DNA of 64,000 nucleotides from Lineus longissimus (taxonomy: Eukaryota > Nemertea > Pilidiophora > Heteronemertea > Lineidae): contig NC_088317.1 in assembly GCF_910592395.1 (NCBI RefSeq), forward strand, positions 10,418,001 to 10,482,000, written 5' to 3'. The position numbers were made by a program, and so were the translations under genes. The notes beneath the pieces are model-generated. The model searched no databases. It worked only from the letters and a program-made list of their open reading frames with translations, and had not been told where the DNA came from. This document shows positions 54,151 through 64,000 of this stretch, piece after piece (within the stretch, counting starts at the first letter, position 1; every line of letters begins with the position of its first letter).

Positions 54151-54437
54151 TGTCTTAGGACAATAAGCCACTTCTCAATTCATTCTTCCTGTTGCAGCCA
54201 GTAACATTCTTGTCTTTCACTCCTAGTACTGGTACTCATGTTGCTTTAGTTATTGGTAGATTTTGGCCAGGGCTGAGACGTTGGTTGTCTGTGAAGTCAT
54301 AGGGTGCTTCTTGCTGTCAGATCAGGTGATTTGTGGGATTTGCGAGCTTATAGAAGCTGGATCCTGGTTAAATTGTAAACATTGTGAGTGCCTCTGGCAA
54401 GAGCTCTGCTAGTAGGTAGCTCCATGCTTACAATTGG

Positions 54438-54665
54438 TGGACTTTGGGTGCCACCAACATTTGTCTCATAAGTAAACATTGGTCGTGGACTTTGGGAGCC
54501 ACTGTGGACTTTGGGAGCCACTAAAGCTGTCTGACAGATTTAAAGATTTTGGACTTTGGGAGCCAATAAATAGGTGTGGACTTTGGGAGCCACTGTGGAC
54601 TTTGGGTGCCACTAAATCTGTCTGGTAGGATTGACCGTCGTGGACTTTGGGGGCCACTATACTTG
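54438..54665 (+). repeat. GTGGACTTTGGGAGCCACT tandem/dispersed array
   Basis: About seven copies of an 18-19 base unit GTGGACTTTGGGAGCCACT, some adjacent and others separated by 20-40 bases, occur in this stretch. A CACTATTG GGGG CAATAGTG hairpin follows at about 54779-54798. Confidence 0.8.
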
Positions 54666-54799
54666 TTTGGCAGATGTCAACTGTCGTCAACTTTGGACAT
54701 TGCTGGGTCTGACAGTTTCAGCATCAGGGACAGTAGATTTCGTAGATTTTGGAAGCCTTGACAATCTAAGATGAGTGCCACTATTGGGGGCAATAGTGC

Positions 54800-55545
54800 T
54801 GGTTAAAACAGGGAAGGGTTGGCATTGAAGTTATAAGACATATATGAAGAATAGATAGCCTAGATTATAAGGGGGCTATTGGTGTTGACAAGAAGTTCTA
54901 TTGTTGTGTAAATTAGGAATCATAGTTATTAAAGGGTAAATAATTTGGTATTTTTCCATTTTAAAGGGTTTAAAATGGTTCAGTATTTTTCAATGGGTAT
55001 GTATTCAAGTAGTCACTGAAGGAGTATGTACAGTAAATTTTTGTGTAGTGTAATCGTATTGTGTACAAAGGTTGTTGTCATTGCTTATCGTACCTTTAAG
55101 GAACAGGTAGCATGTATGCAGGACCGAAATAGTCTACAGGTAGTTTCAGGTGCATTGCCCGGGCGCATTGCGGGCCTACCTGTGTGACGTAGCGATGACC
55201 GCTTTATGCTGCATTGCAGTGGCGTATTGCGGCCCCTTTTCGGCACCCTGATTGGTTGGTTCCTGTATATATGCCCTTTCCTTGAAGGTGGAATTACAAT
55301 TATTATTATGATTTCGGATAGTCAAGTAAGAGTCAAATAAACGAAAGTACGTATCGTATCTACTTCACGTGTGGAAGTTTCTCCTTACGATCCCAGAGAG
55401 TTAGTTTCCCCAGGATGGACGGAAAGGTAAAGATTGGTCTCCCCCTATAATTAAGGCCAATACGACGAGTGGACTACACGATTAGATAACACTGGTAGAG
55501 AATGCAGTGGTTTAAGGAGAGACGGAAGCACGAGAAGGACGCTGA
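54800..55545 (+). repeat. probable 5' LTR and leader of LTR element 2
   Basis: Upstream of gag there is a TATATATG box at about 55266 and AATAAA at about 55336, as expected for U3 and R of an LTR. The exact ends are not defined because the 3' LTR is absent from the window (the element is cut by Harbinger 4) and no clear primer-binding site was found. Confidence 0.4.
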
Positions 55546-56580
55546 ATGTTTGGTTTTGGAGTAAAAACACGTAAATCGACTCAACGAAATTTTGACGCTG
55601 TTTCCTCGATACTCAATCCAAGCATGGCTACTTCGGGCGAAGCTGCGGAGAGAGCGGAGCGATTGATCAGCGAACTGGAAGAACTTCGCGTGGCTTCCGA
55701 ATTGCAACGAGTTTCCTTCGACAAATACCGGGATTCTGCCGAAGCACAGTCTCGGGATGTAGCAAATTCACTTAAATGCATCAAGAATGATCTAACGAAA
55801 TTCGAGCCAGGAAGTGATTATACTGACCAAATAAAGAAACTTTTGGAAGACGTTGAGGCTCGCTGTGGCAAACTTTCGAGTGATATAACGCATAACAAGG
55901 GTGATAAGGGTAACATTTTCAAACTAAAAGGCTTAACGTCCCTCAAGCCGGATCATTTCAATGGGACGGGCGATGCACTTGCTTGGATAGAGAATTTTGA
56001 ACATTTCACGACGCTGCTCAATTGGACCGACAAGGAACGGGTAACTGGTTTTCCCTTGTTTTTGCGGGCAGTGGCTCTTTCTTGGTACCAGGGCCTTCCA
56101 ACAGAAAAGAAAGACACTTGGGCACATCTTAAAGATGCGTTCGCCATACGGTACGAGGGAAAAGGTCACAAGTGGGTGAAAGCGAGAGAACTGCAGAACA
56201 GGAAACTCTTGCCGGGAGAATCTTTAGACAGTTACACCGACGACATTCGCCGATGGAGTAGGGATCTAGATCTACCTGATCACATTCTGCTTGGTGCCTA
56301 CATTGAAGGTCTGCCCCAACAGATCCGCCAAATCGTGTGGCAAGGAATGCCTGAATCGTTCGAACAAGCCGAAAAGGCCGCTCAAAACGCTGTCAAAATG
56401 TTGAAGCTCGAAGGAGCCAAAGGCAACAGTCTCGCCCATTTCGAAGCTGACCAAGTCTCTAAGTCCGTACAGGAAGGAATGGAAAAGATTGAACGCCTTC
56501 TCTGCCGAATGTTGGAGGAACAACCCAACCAAGACAGCGGACGAACAACCAAACACCAGGCCAGCTTATGTAAGACGTGA
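55546..56580 (+). CDS. Gag capsid region of LTR element 2
   Basis: The 344-codon frame has a coiled-coil start (ERAERLISELEELRVASELQ), then a capsid: LKPDHFNGTGDALAWIENFE, FPLFLRAVALSWYQGLPTEK, WAHLKDAFAIRYEG and KLLPGESLDSYTDDIRRWSR, with LLGAYIEGLPQQIR. It ends in frame +1 shortly after MLEEQPNQDS, while the nucleocapsid follows in the next frame. The first Met is listed; a second at 55624 (MATSGEAAERAER) is equally possible. It builds the particle. Confidence 0.85.
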   Translation: MFGFGVKTRKSTQRNFDAVSSILNPSMATSGEAAERAERLISELEELRVASELQRVSFDKYRDSAEAQSRDVANSLKCIKNDLTKFEPGSDYTDQIKKLLEDVEARCGKLSSDITHNKGDKGNIFKLKGLTSLKPDHFNGTGDALAWIENFEHFTTLLNWTDKERVTGFPLFLRAVALSWYQGLPTEKKDTWAHLKDAFAIRYEGKGHKWVKARELQNRKLLPGESLDSYTDDIRRWSRDLDLPDHILLGAYIEGLPQQIRQIVWQGMPESFEQAEKAAQNAVKMLKLEGAKGNSLAHFEADQVSKSVQEGMEKIERLLCRMLEEQPNQDSGRTTKHQASLCKT

Positions 56581-56803
56581 TGCCCCAGGACGTTCCCAAC
56601 GCGACAGCAGGGGGCGCATCGTGTGCCGTGGGTGTGGTTTTGCGGGCCACGTTATTCGTGAATGCAAGCTGAAAAACGTACAGTGTCATCAGTGTGGTGC
56701 ATGGGGTCATGTTCGAACCAGCTGTCCTCAGCGAGACGGGCCCAGAGATTTCAGGCCAACCGAGCAGAGAGCCGGAAATGAGAGCCAACAACAGGCCCAA
56801 TAG
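56489..56803 (+). CDS. nucleocapsid with two zinc knuckles, ending in UAG
   Basis: This frame overlaps the capsid frame and carries two CCHC knuckles (CRGCGFAGHVIREC and CHQCGAWGHVRTSC). It ends in a single UAG at 56801-56803 (CAA TAG GGC) and is in frame with pol, which is open from the next codon to 60301. A +1 step near 56530-56570 would link the capsid to it. Confidence 0.8.
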   Translation: MNAFSAECWRNNPTKTADEQPNTRPAYVRRDAPGRSQRDSRGRIVCRGCGFAGHVIRECKLKNVQCHQCGAWGHVRTSCPQRDGPRDFRPTEQRAGNESQQQAQ

Positions 56804-59800
56804 GGCCCCGGTAGACAGAAGTGGCGAAATCTGTCAAAACCAGCAGCGCCTCCAGATATATCAGAAGAAGGACAATGTAATAAAGATTCAAGGACGTTAC
56901 ATAACGTAACGCCGAATGTCGGACTGACAGGACAGCCAGTCACTCCCGAGTTACGTGGAAAGAAGTCTGACATTCCCCACTGCGACGCTGTGAAGACCAG
57001 GAAAAACGACCGAAAGAAAAAGAACCGTGGTTCCAAGAGGAAAGCTCCATCTGATTCCGGACTCAATGACGAGAAATGCTCACCAACCATTGCGAATTTA
57101 GATAGCAGGACAATTCCGTTGAAAATCGGGGACACGACCGTGGACACGCTTTTGGACTCGGGTGCATCAGTATCGGTATGTAGTTTTGAATTTTTCAAAC
57201 ATTTGCAAGGTTCATTCAATTTGCAACCATCTCAGAGTACTTTGGGATGTGATATCACCTGTGCTAACGGGGGGAAAATTACCCCGTGGGGATCGGTCAA
57301 ATTGCAGATCTCCTTATTAGATAAAGACATCACCCAGCAGGTAGAAATTCTGAAAGGTATCACACAACCTTTAATTTGGGGAATGGACTTTTTAACTGCA
57401 AATGGCATTATTCTAAATTTGAAAAATAACGCCTTGCAAATGGATGACATAATCATACCGATAGACACTGATGCCAAATTCGTGTCCCGAGTCCGGTTAT
57501 TGTCTCAAAATACTGTTATTATCCCGTCAAGATCAGAAGCTATTATTCGAGTATTTACAGCGGGTAGAAATAAGGCGGAAGGCCAAGCAGGGTTTTTAGA
57601 TCCACATAATAAGTTGTTTCAGAAACATGGGCTGTTTGGAGCCCACAGCATTGGTATTATTAAACGCCGGGTGTGTCCGATGAAAGTGTTGAATCCCTCA
57701 AATGCACCAATTCGAGTATTTAAAGGGGCACATCTTGCTACCTTGTCCACAGTTGATCTTGATGCAAAAATACCTGACCAAGAATTCATGTCCGTAGATG
57801 ATGAAGGCATCGGTAACGAACCAAATACACCACTGTTGTCACATTTAAAAGATTTGGTTGAGAAGTCGTCATTAACTGGTACTGATAAGGATGAGTTAGA
57901 AGCTTTGGTGACCCAATATTCGGACATTTTTGCTGAAAATATATTAGACTTAACCGAAGCAAAAGATTTCGAATGTGAAATTGAAATGAAACCTGGTGAG
58001 ATTGTTCGTAAACGCCCGTACAGGGTGCCCTATGCACTTCGTGACATCTTAGACAAGCAATTGGAAAAACTACAAGCAGCTGGTATTATTGAACCTAGTA
58101 CGTCAAATTGGAGTTCACCTGCCTTACTTGTCCCTAAAGGAACTGGACATAGGTTGATAGTAGATTTTAGAGCCGTTAACAAACTTGTAAAATGTCAGGC
58201 AACGCCAATTCCATCTATCAATGAAACATTGGCCATGTGCGGCCAAGCTAATGCCTCTATCTTTTCAACTATGGATCTGAACTCAGGTTTTTTTCAACTT
58301 AAACTGTCCAAAAAATCACGTGAAAAGCTTGCTTTCGTGACGAGCCATCCAGGTAAGCTTTGGCAGTTCTGTAGGCTGCCGATGGGTGTCTCTGCGTCAC
58401 CCGCCATTTTTCAGCAGTTTATGCAGAGTACTATACAGGGCGTTCCAAATACCATGGTTTACCTGGATGATATCATTTCGTTCGCCAGCTCGTGGACTGA
58501 ACATAAACAACATTTAGAACAACTTTTTATACGGCTACGAGCTGCCAATCTCAAATTGAAACCCAGTAAATGTAAATTTGCAAGAGATCAACTGAATTTT
58601 CTCGGCCATGTTTTAAACTCCGATGGGATTCGGGTGGATGACAATAAAATTAAAGCTGTGAGCGAGTATCCAAGACCACAAAATTTGACGCAAGTCCGTG
58701 CATTTTTGGGCCTAGCAAATTACTTTCGTAAAATGATCAAAAACTTTGCTGCTATGGCACTCCCGTTGAATCAGCTTACCAAGAAAAATGTGCGTTTCCA
58801 TTGGTCACCTGAGTGTGAGGTTGCATTTGAAAAGCTAAAACTTGCATTGACTACTGCTCCTGTCTTAGCGTATCCAGATTTTACAAAACCATTCTACCTG
58901 CATACGGACGCATCAAATTTCAGTATGGGGTATTCACTTGTACAAATTAATGACAAAGGGCAGGAGGTTGTGATTGGCTATGGCGGCAAAGCATTTGATT
59001 CGGCACAACGGTCATATTCGGCTTCCGAGCGAGAATGTCTCGCAATAGTATGTGGCATCCAGCACTTTAAATTCTTTCTTTACGGGAAGCCATTTATCAT
59101 CCAAAGTGACCACTCTTGCTTACAGTGGCTTTTCAAACAACAGAGTGATGGTGTTCTTACAGGTAGATTGGCTAGGTGGAGTTTGATTCTGCAAAGTTAT
59201 CAATATACTATTCAACACAAAAGTGGTGCAAAGTGTGGTGATGCAGACGGTCTTTCGAGACGACTGTATCACCCCACACTAAACACTATCAATTTTGAGA
59301 ATGTAAACCTTCCCAAAGAGCAACGTAAAGACCCTGCGCTCAAACAAATCATTGATTACCTTGAAACTAAAGTACTACCTGACGACAAGTCGGCAGCTCG
59401 CCGTTTGTTGTTGCGAATAGACCAATTTGTTCTGAAAGATGATGGATGCCTAGTACACCTTACAACGTTAAACCGAAAGGCCGATAAAGATATGGTCGTA
59501 TGCCCAGTGATTCCTAGCCACCTGCGTGCAGAAATCTTACACGAATTACATGAAACAGGTTTTGGTGGGCACCAAGCCATTGAACGAACATATCTAAAGA
59601 TAAAAGAACGGTTCTATTGGGACAATCAGTACGTTGATGTTAAGGAATATGTAAAGTCCTGCGTAGACTGTCAAATCCGTCAAACAAACAAACCAGTGAC
59701 TCGGGCTCCTTTAAATCCATTACCAATTCCACCGATCATGTCTGCTTGGAGTATTGACTTTGTGGGTCCATTGCCTACCACGCCACGTGGTCACAAATAT

Positions 59801-60301
59801 TTGGTTACTTTCATAGACCATTTCTCGTCTTGGATGGAAGCATTTCCAATCAAAGATATGACTGCCAAGGCAGCAGCTACTATTTTAGTGGATGAAATCT
59901 TTTGTCGATTCGGAGCATTTTCTACAATCTTATCCGATAGCGGGACGCAATTTTTGTCACAATTGTTCAAAGAAACTGTACGCATGCTTGGAGCTCGGTC
60001 ATTATTCACGACGGCTTACCATCCTTCCTGTAATGGCAAACTCGAGAGACACCATAAAAGTTTTGGACAAATTCTCTCCAAGATGGTCTCGGACAAGTCA
60101 CAAACTTCGTGGGATCTATTTGTACTCTCAGCTTTATTTGCTCTTCGAACGTCAGTTGGCACAGTTTCAACGAGATTCTCCCCATACGATATCGTGTACG
60201 GTCGGCAAGCCCAGGTACCCGTCCAGAGAGCACTTAATCCGCTAAAGGAGACATTTACTACCTACGAGGATTATTACAGTAACCTGGGGCCTTATTCATG
60301 A
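56804..60301 (+). CDS. Pol polyprotein of LTR element 2
   Basis: Open from the codon after the UAG; the first Met is around 56990. The protease has VDTLLDSGASVSVC. The RT has STSNWSSPALLVPKG, MDLNSGFFQLKLSK, WQFCRLPMGVSASPAIFQQF and MVYLDDIISF (intact YLDD). RNase H shows LHTDASNFSMGYSLVQ, SASERECLAIVCGIQHF and IQSDHSCLQWL. The integrase has an HHCC domain (HELHETGFGGHQAIERTY, CVDCQIRQ) and the acidic triad region (WSIDFVGPLP, ILSDSGTQFLSQ, YHPSCNGKLERHHKS). The C-terminal end is lost to Harbinger 4. It copies and integrates the element. Confidence 0.92.
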   Translation, partial: GPGRQKWRNLSKPAAPPDISEEGQCNKDSRTLHNVTPNVGLTGQPVTPELRGKKSDIPHCDAVKTRKNDRKKKNRGSKRKAPSDSGLNDEKCSPTIANLDSRTIPLKIGDTTVDTLLDSGASVSVCSFEFFKHLQGSFNLQPSQSTLGCDITCANGGKITPWGSVKLQISLLDKDITQQVEILKGITQPLIWGMDFLTANGIILNLKNNALQMDDIIIPIDTDAKFVSRVRLLSQNTVIIPSRSEAIIRVFTAGRNKAEGQAGFLDPHNKLFQKHGLFGAHSIGIIKRRVCPMKVLNPSNAPIRVFKGAHLATLSTVDLDAKIPDQEFMSVDDEGIGNEPNTPLLSHLKDLVEKSSLTGTDKDELEALVTQYSDIFAENILDLTEAKDFECEIEMKPGEIVRKRPYRVPYALRDILDKQLEKLQAAGIIEPSTSNWSSPALLVPKGTGHRLIVDFRAVNKLVKCQATPIPSINETLAMCGQANASIFSTMDLNSGFFQLKLSKKSREKLAFVTSHPGKLWQFCRLPMGVSASPAIFQQFMQSTIQGVPNTMVYLDDIISFASSWTEHKQHLEQLFIRLRAANLKLKPSKCKFARDQLNFLGHVLNSDGIRVDDNKIKAVSEYPRPQNLTQVRAFLGLANYFRKMIKNFAAMALPLNQLTKKNVRFHWSPECEVAFEKLKLALTTAPVLAYPDFTKPFYLHTDASNFSMGYSLVQINDKGQEVVIGYGGKAFDSAQRSYSASERECLAIVCGIQHFKFFLYGKPFIIQSDHSCLQWLFKQQSDGVLTGRLARWSLILQSYQYTIQHKSGAKCGDADGLSRRLYHPTLNTINFENVNLPKEQRKDPALKQIIDYLETKVLPDDKSAARRLLLRIDQFVLKDDGCLVHLTTLNRKADKDMVVCPVIPSHLRAEILHELHETGFGGHQAIERTYLKIKERFYWDNQYVDVKEYVKSCVDCQIRQTNKPVTRAPLNPLPIPPIMSAWSIDFVGPLPTTPRGHKYLVTFIDHFSSWMEAFPIKDMTAKAAATILVDEIFCRFGAFSTILSDSGTQFLSQLFKETVRMLGARSLFTTAYHPSCNGKLERHHKSFGQILSKMVSDKSQTSWDLFVLSALFALRTSVGTVSTRFSPYDIVYGRQAQVPVQRALNPLKETFTTYEDYYSNLGPYS

Positions 60302-60603
60302 AGCCTTCGTAAAATTGTTACTAATAACAATTTACGTGGCTCGTAGTAAGACTTTAGTAACTGCCAAGTAAGACACTACGTCTTATTCACAAAGCATTAT
60401 CATCGATTTATTACCGTATTACTTATTAAACCCTTCGTAGGGAAATATTATCAGGTACGCACTTGAGGTGATCTGTATAGAATTGTTACGTAATCCACTT
60501 GAGCTCACCTCATTGACTGTTTGTAATAGGGGCATCGAGTATTTATACAGTAATTGGACGTGCTTACCATCATTTGATGGATATTCGCCACCCTGACAAC
60601 ATC

Positions 60604-62194
60604 ATGGAGAAAACCAATAAGAAGAGGAAGACCATTGTCCCACCACCCGAGGAAGGAAAGAAGACCGTTGTCCCACCACCCGAGGAAGGAAAGAGGAAAC
60701 GGGGTGTGAATTTTTCCCCAAATGAAATTATAAAGTTAGTTGATCTCGTGGAATCGAAGTGGTCCGTGATCAGCAGCAAGTTTTCGGATGTCATTACGCT
60801 GAAGCGGAAGTCCGACACGTGAAAAGAAATAACCCTTAAGATCAACAGTGTGGCAAGCGTCCGGAGAACGACCGAAGCAGTTCACCATAAATGGCATGAC
60901 CTGAAATCGAAGGCAAAACAGAAGGCTGCAAAAATCAATGTACTGACCAAGCGGACCGGGAACAAACCCCTTGGCGATGATGTGTCCGAGTTGACGCAAC
61001 TCGAGCAAAGGATCGTAGGCCTAATCGGTGTCGAAATGATACAAGGAATCGCTACTGGTATGGACACAGAAGAGCTGGACCTACCTGAAGATGACATGAA
61101 CCAGCAATACCCGTTTTCCCCGTCTGTCACAGAAGCCGATGATGACGAAATTTCTTATTTCGATCAGAATGCGTCACTCTCACTTCAAAAATCGAAGGTA
61201 GGTTGGTCGTCTGCGGGCGCTCCAGTTTCCTGCATTACATTTCGCCCGATTTGTCTACAGATTCAAAAGTGCCATCTTAGGCGCTTGGCTCTTGACGAGA
61301 TATTTCATCCTTACATAGCATTCAATACGTAATTCTATCAAATGTATTTTCCAGAGAATTCGTAAGGTTACAGCAACCGTCACGCGCCCGAACGATAGCA
61401 GCTCAGAAGATGACACCCGATCCCCTTCACCGCCGCCAAGTCCTGTCAGACAACCCAAGAGCTGTCGTCCCACTGCTGGCTCTTCCAAGGCGTCTTCAAC
61501 TGGTTTGTCTGTCGCAGCAAAGAAGTCATTGCATACATTCCATACCGTTGAATTGCGGAAATCACCCGAGGTAAATAGGTTTTTGATTACTGGAGGCATA
61601 AGCAGTGATAAGGGAAGATCGCAACTTTCCAGGTGGCTGCACAACGATCTGTGCAATGCTTTTTCTCATTTGCTTGTGTCGTTATTAGGAAAGAAAACGT
61701 ATCTCCTGACGTGCCCGTTTCAGTACTGGCCTTCTATATGAGAAGGAAGTAAATAACAACTAAAGACATACTAAGACCTCACTCATGTTTAATGGCTTTT
61801 TGCATTTAAGTCTATCAAATGTATTTTCCAGAGAATTCGTAAGGTTACAGCAACCATCACGCGCCCGAACGATAGCAGCTCAGAAGATGACACCCGATCC
61901 CCTTCACCGCCGCCAAGTCCTGCCCGACAACCCAAGAGCTGTCGTCCCACTGCTGGCTCTTCCAAGGCGTCTTCAACTGGTTTGTCTCTCGCAGATAAGA
62001 AGCTTTCACATGCCGTTGAACTAATTGATGTGGAGAAGGAACGGGTCAAAATCGAGAGCAAGCGACTTGACGTGGAAGAACAACGGCTTCATCTGGAAGA
62101 AACAAAGGTTCATCTCGCAAAAAAGGCAGTATGGCTATTGGAGGTACTAGTGGATGCTGTTACGGAAACCAGCGAATCCCAGAAAACTGGCTGA
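60604..62194 (+). pseudogene. Myb/SANT-like partner of Harbinger 4 (3 exons, one nonsense codon)
   Basis: Exon 1 (60604-61197) starts MEKTNKKRKT, has a duplicated VVPPPEEGK segment, then a Myb/SANT-like domain (RGVNFSPNEIIKLVDLVES, then RRTTEAVHHKWHDLKSKAKQ). A TGA at about 60820 sits where a Trp is expected (KRKSDT-stop-KEITLKINSV); downstream the same frame is open. Exon 2 (61355-61570) and exon 3 (61832-62194) are duplicates at their starts (RIRKVTATVTRPNDSSSEDD / RIRKVTATITRPNDSSSEDD) and all are phase 0. Exon 3 ends in a helical charged tail (VEKERVKIESKRLDVEEQRL). The domain would bind the element's ends. A single base change inactivates it. Confidence 0.7.
61334..62020 (+). repeat. ~477-bp direct duplication containing an exon
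   Basis: TCTATCAAATGTATTTTCCAG and about 190 following bases recur 477 bases later (61334 and 61811), covering acceptor and exon start with few changes. Confidence 0.85.
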
Positions 62195-62646
62195 AAACCA
62201 AAGGAGTACAAGTCCAGGTCATCGGCATTCTCTGTACTTGAAAAAATGGCCAAAGGAGAGTGACCTACATATATCACGCAATTTTAAAGTGATGTTGTTG
62301 CTGTATAACTGCTACATTGTTTGTTAGATAGATAGTGAAGTAAGGAATAACTGATAAGATTGTGCTTTCATCAAAATCGTGTTGGTTGTTGGTATGAATT
62401 TATACCTTGATCACAGTACATTGTTCTGTACAAACATGATGTTTATTTGTTGATGAAAGAAGATCGTTGGAATTGTAGTTTGGCAGTCTCGCCAGTAATC
62501 AAATGCTCTACAACCTTACTGTTTATCGTTGTTGATTGTAACATGATGTTGAAAACGTCTCTTGTTACATGTACCACCATTTTGGTTGTACACATCAATT
62601 AAAATGTTTGGGTTAATTGGAAATAAAGTTCTGTTTTAAATACATA

Positions 62647-63939
62647 CTACATATTCCTGAAATGCTGATCTATCAAGCGTGCCCTTTCCCCAACACCTCT
62701 TTCTTCGACATCGACATCGAGGATTGGTCTATTGTTGACGTCATCATCGGGATTATCCACATTGGCTGGTGGGTCGTTTGGGACAGGGAGGCCGTGGTTT
62801 TCACAGATGTTATGTAGCACAGATGTTGCAATGATCACCGAGCAACACTTCTCGGGGCTTAATCGAAGAGTTCCACCTGCAAAAAAGGCATCTTATTAAA
62901 GAAATGAGAATGGGGAAAGTCAGTCGAAATCGAAATGGAACTTGTACTGCAAAGCAGTCTATGCAGCAATGTTATGGGGTGAAATGCTGCAGCACTGTCT
63001 GAGAATGGCTATAATAGCCATTTGCAGACAGGTGCTGTCGGTGTCTAGAAACTGGCGATCTCTCCTGATTCACCAATAAGGACATAATTTACCTCCTTTG
63101 TGCAAGCACCTCCATCGGTTTTTCCATCTTCCAAAGGTTCGTTCAATGATGTTTCGTACTCGCCTGTGGTGAACGTTGTATTGTCTGTCCGCTGCATCTG
63201 CTGGGCGGGAGACTGGGGTCATGAGACAGGGTCTAAGTGGGTAGGCACTGTCACCGAGCAAGTATCCTCCATCATTCAGGCCGCGTTCCATCTTCACCTT
63301 TAAATTGCAGTTGGACCAGATAAACGCATCATGGGTGGCACCTGGCCATCGGGCTACTATATTTGAAAATTTCAAATCATAAGTACAAATCCCCTGCACA
63401 TTAATGGCATGCCACTGTTTCCTGCACACGTATGCATTCTCGTTTACGGATGGACATTTGATCGGAATAAGGGATCCATCTACGCAGCCAATAACGTTCG
63501 GAATCCGATGGCGTTCTGTATAAAATCCTTCCTTTTGACGTTCTTGCTCAGCAGCTGTTCGAGGAAATGTTATGAAATGTTTTGCTTTACCCTGCAAAGC
63601 AGTTGCAACTCTGGTAATAATCCTTGATATCGTAGGTTGACTCAAGCCATTTGACATGTCTCCATTGTCCAACTGCAAACTGCCAGTAGCAAAATATCTA
63701 AGCGCAACGCAAACTTGGAGAGTTGCTGGAACGGCGTGCGAGCGCAGCGTATACGGGGCAATGTCATCCTGCAACAGGTCGATAACTTCGAGAAGGACCG
63801 GCCGAGTCATCCGGTATCGTCTGTACAAATCTACGTCATCATAGACGTCAAGCGGTTGTAGACGATCTCTAAACACACGCTGCCGTCGTAAAGCCCGCCT
63901 TGCTTCCAAATTTTCCAACACAATCAACGCCGCAGCCAT
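62647..63939 (-). CDS. HARBI1-like DDE transposase of Harbinger 4 (2 exons)
   Basis: Exon 1 (63939-63093) starts MAAALIVLENLEARRALRRQ and ends GGAG|GTAAAT; exon 2 (62876-62647) follows TTTTTTGCAG. The join reads HKGG + GTLRLSPEKCCSVI and gives about 358 residues. Motifs: SNGLSQPTISRIITRV (helix-turn-helix-like), VIGCVDGSLIPIK (Asp), LLGDSAYPLRP (Asp), IIERTFGRWKNRW (Glu) and ATSVLHNICENHGLPV. All catalytic residues are kept and no lesion is seen. It would mobilise this element, and perhaps related MITEs, together with a functional Myb partner from another copy. Confidence 0.88.
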
Positions 63940-64000
63940 GCTCCTTGTGTAAAAATGTGTCCAACTATCTAAGCATGGACTGATAACACGCTAAGAAGCT

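Larger units (their letters stand above)
55546..60301 (+). mobile_element. Ty3/Gypsy LTR retrotransposon 2, 3' end cut off
   Basis: Gag, nucleocapsid, protease, RT, RNase H and integrase follow in the Ty3/Gypsy order. The coding region stops where Harbinger 4 begins at about 60286, just after the integrase core. Lesions are few: one frame change before the nucleocapsid and one UAG after it. Confidence 0.9.
60286..64000. mobile_element. PIF/Harbinger transposon 4, right end outside the window
   Basis: The left end GGGGCCTTATTCATGAAGCC interrupts pol of LTR element 2. A subterminal hairpin AAATTGTTA/TAACAATTT follows. It encodes a Myb/SANT-like protein on + (60604-62194) and a two-exon transposase on - (63939-62647), convergent. 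The other TIR and the TSD are not visible. Confidence 0.75.

Noticed and set aside
1-64000. tRNA, rRNA, riboswitch or bacterial promoter/terminator features
   Set aside because: None was recognised; the window is eukaryotic repeat DNA and I saw no clear A/B box plus cloverleaf.

Overview
This window reads as animal (eukaryotic, probably marine invertebrate) intergenic DNA that is almost entirely transposable elements nested in one another. It has spliced genes, AATAAA signals, microsatellites, 16-bp target-site duplications (TSDs) and no bacterial operons. The species cannot be named from the sequence. Helentrons with endonuclease domains, TU-like foldbacks, Tx1/L1-like LINEs and P2X7-ballast proteins together suit an invertebrate deuterostome or another marine invertebrate (inference).

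Layout. 0.4-2.1 kb: possible host exons and a small Helentron-like repeat. 2.8-12.6 kb: a decayed Helentron (PIF1-type helicase plus two endonuclease domains), split by two related PIF/Harbinger elements lying back to back (4.8-8.5 kb apparently intact, 8.5-10.5 kb dead and itself hit by a LINE fragment). 12.7-14.4 kb: an internally deleted Helentron derivative made of five ~302-bp monomers. 14.6-20.4 kb: candidate host exons, a TIR transposon holding a second Helentron-like family, and minor tandem repeats. 21.1-35.3 kb: a nest in which family-2 repeat holds family-3 repeat, which holds a full-length L1/Tx1-like LINE (22.8-34.1 kb, 16-bp TSD), which in turn holds a family-1 Helentron derivative (24.2-25.3 kb) and an intact-looking Harbinger (28.3-32.4 kb) with interleaved opposite-strand genes. 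35.4-41.6 kb: a Ty3/Gypsy element with identical 134-bp LTRs, damaged ORFs and a TU-like foldback inserted in pol. 41.7-50.6 kb: a convergent gene pair, a cysteine-rich protein ending in a P2X7-type ballast domain on + and a spliced transposase-like gene on -, the latter broken by a 2.95-kb foldback/MULE-like element with a 9-bp TSD. 50.6-55.3 kb: duplications, a perfect inverted repeat, remains of a second LTR element and an 18-19 bp tandem array. 55.4-60.3 kb: a second Ty3/Gypsy element, gag plus an 1103-codon pol, with one UAG between nucleocapsid and pol. 60.3-64 kb: a fourth Harbinger, running off the window, with an intact two-exon transposase and a Myb/SANT-like gene carrying one nonsense codon and a duplicated exon.

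How the parts work together. Each Harbinger follows the two-protein plan: a DDE transposase plus a Myb/SANT- or MADF-type DNA-binding partner on the opposite strand. The P2X7-ballast/transposase pair has the same convergent layout and could be another two-gene transposon; that is the most interesting lead here. The GTC- and CATC-microsatellite repeats are linked by shared termini to the endonuclease-bearing Helentron, so they look like its non-autonomous passengers. All splice structures are read by eye from GT/AG (one GC/AG) sites and phase; none is confirmed by transcript data.
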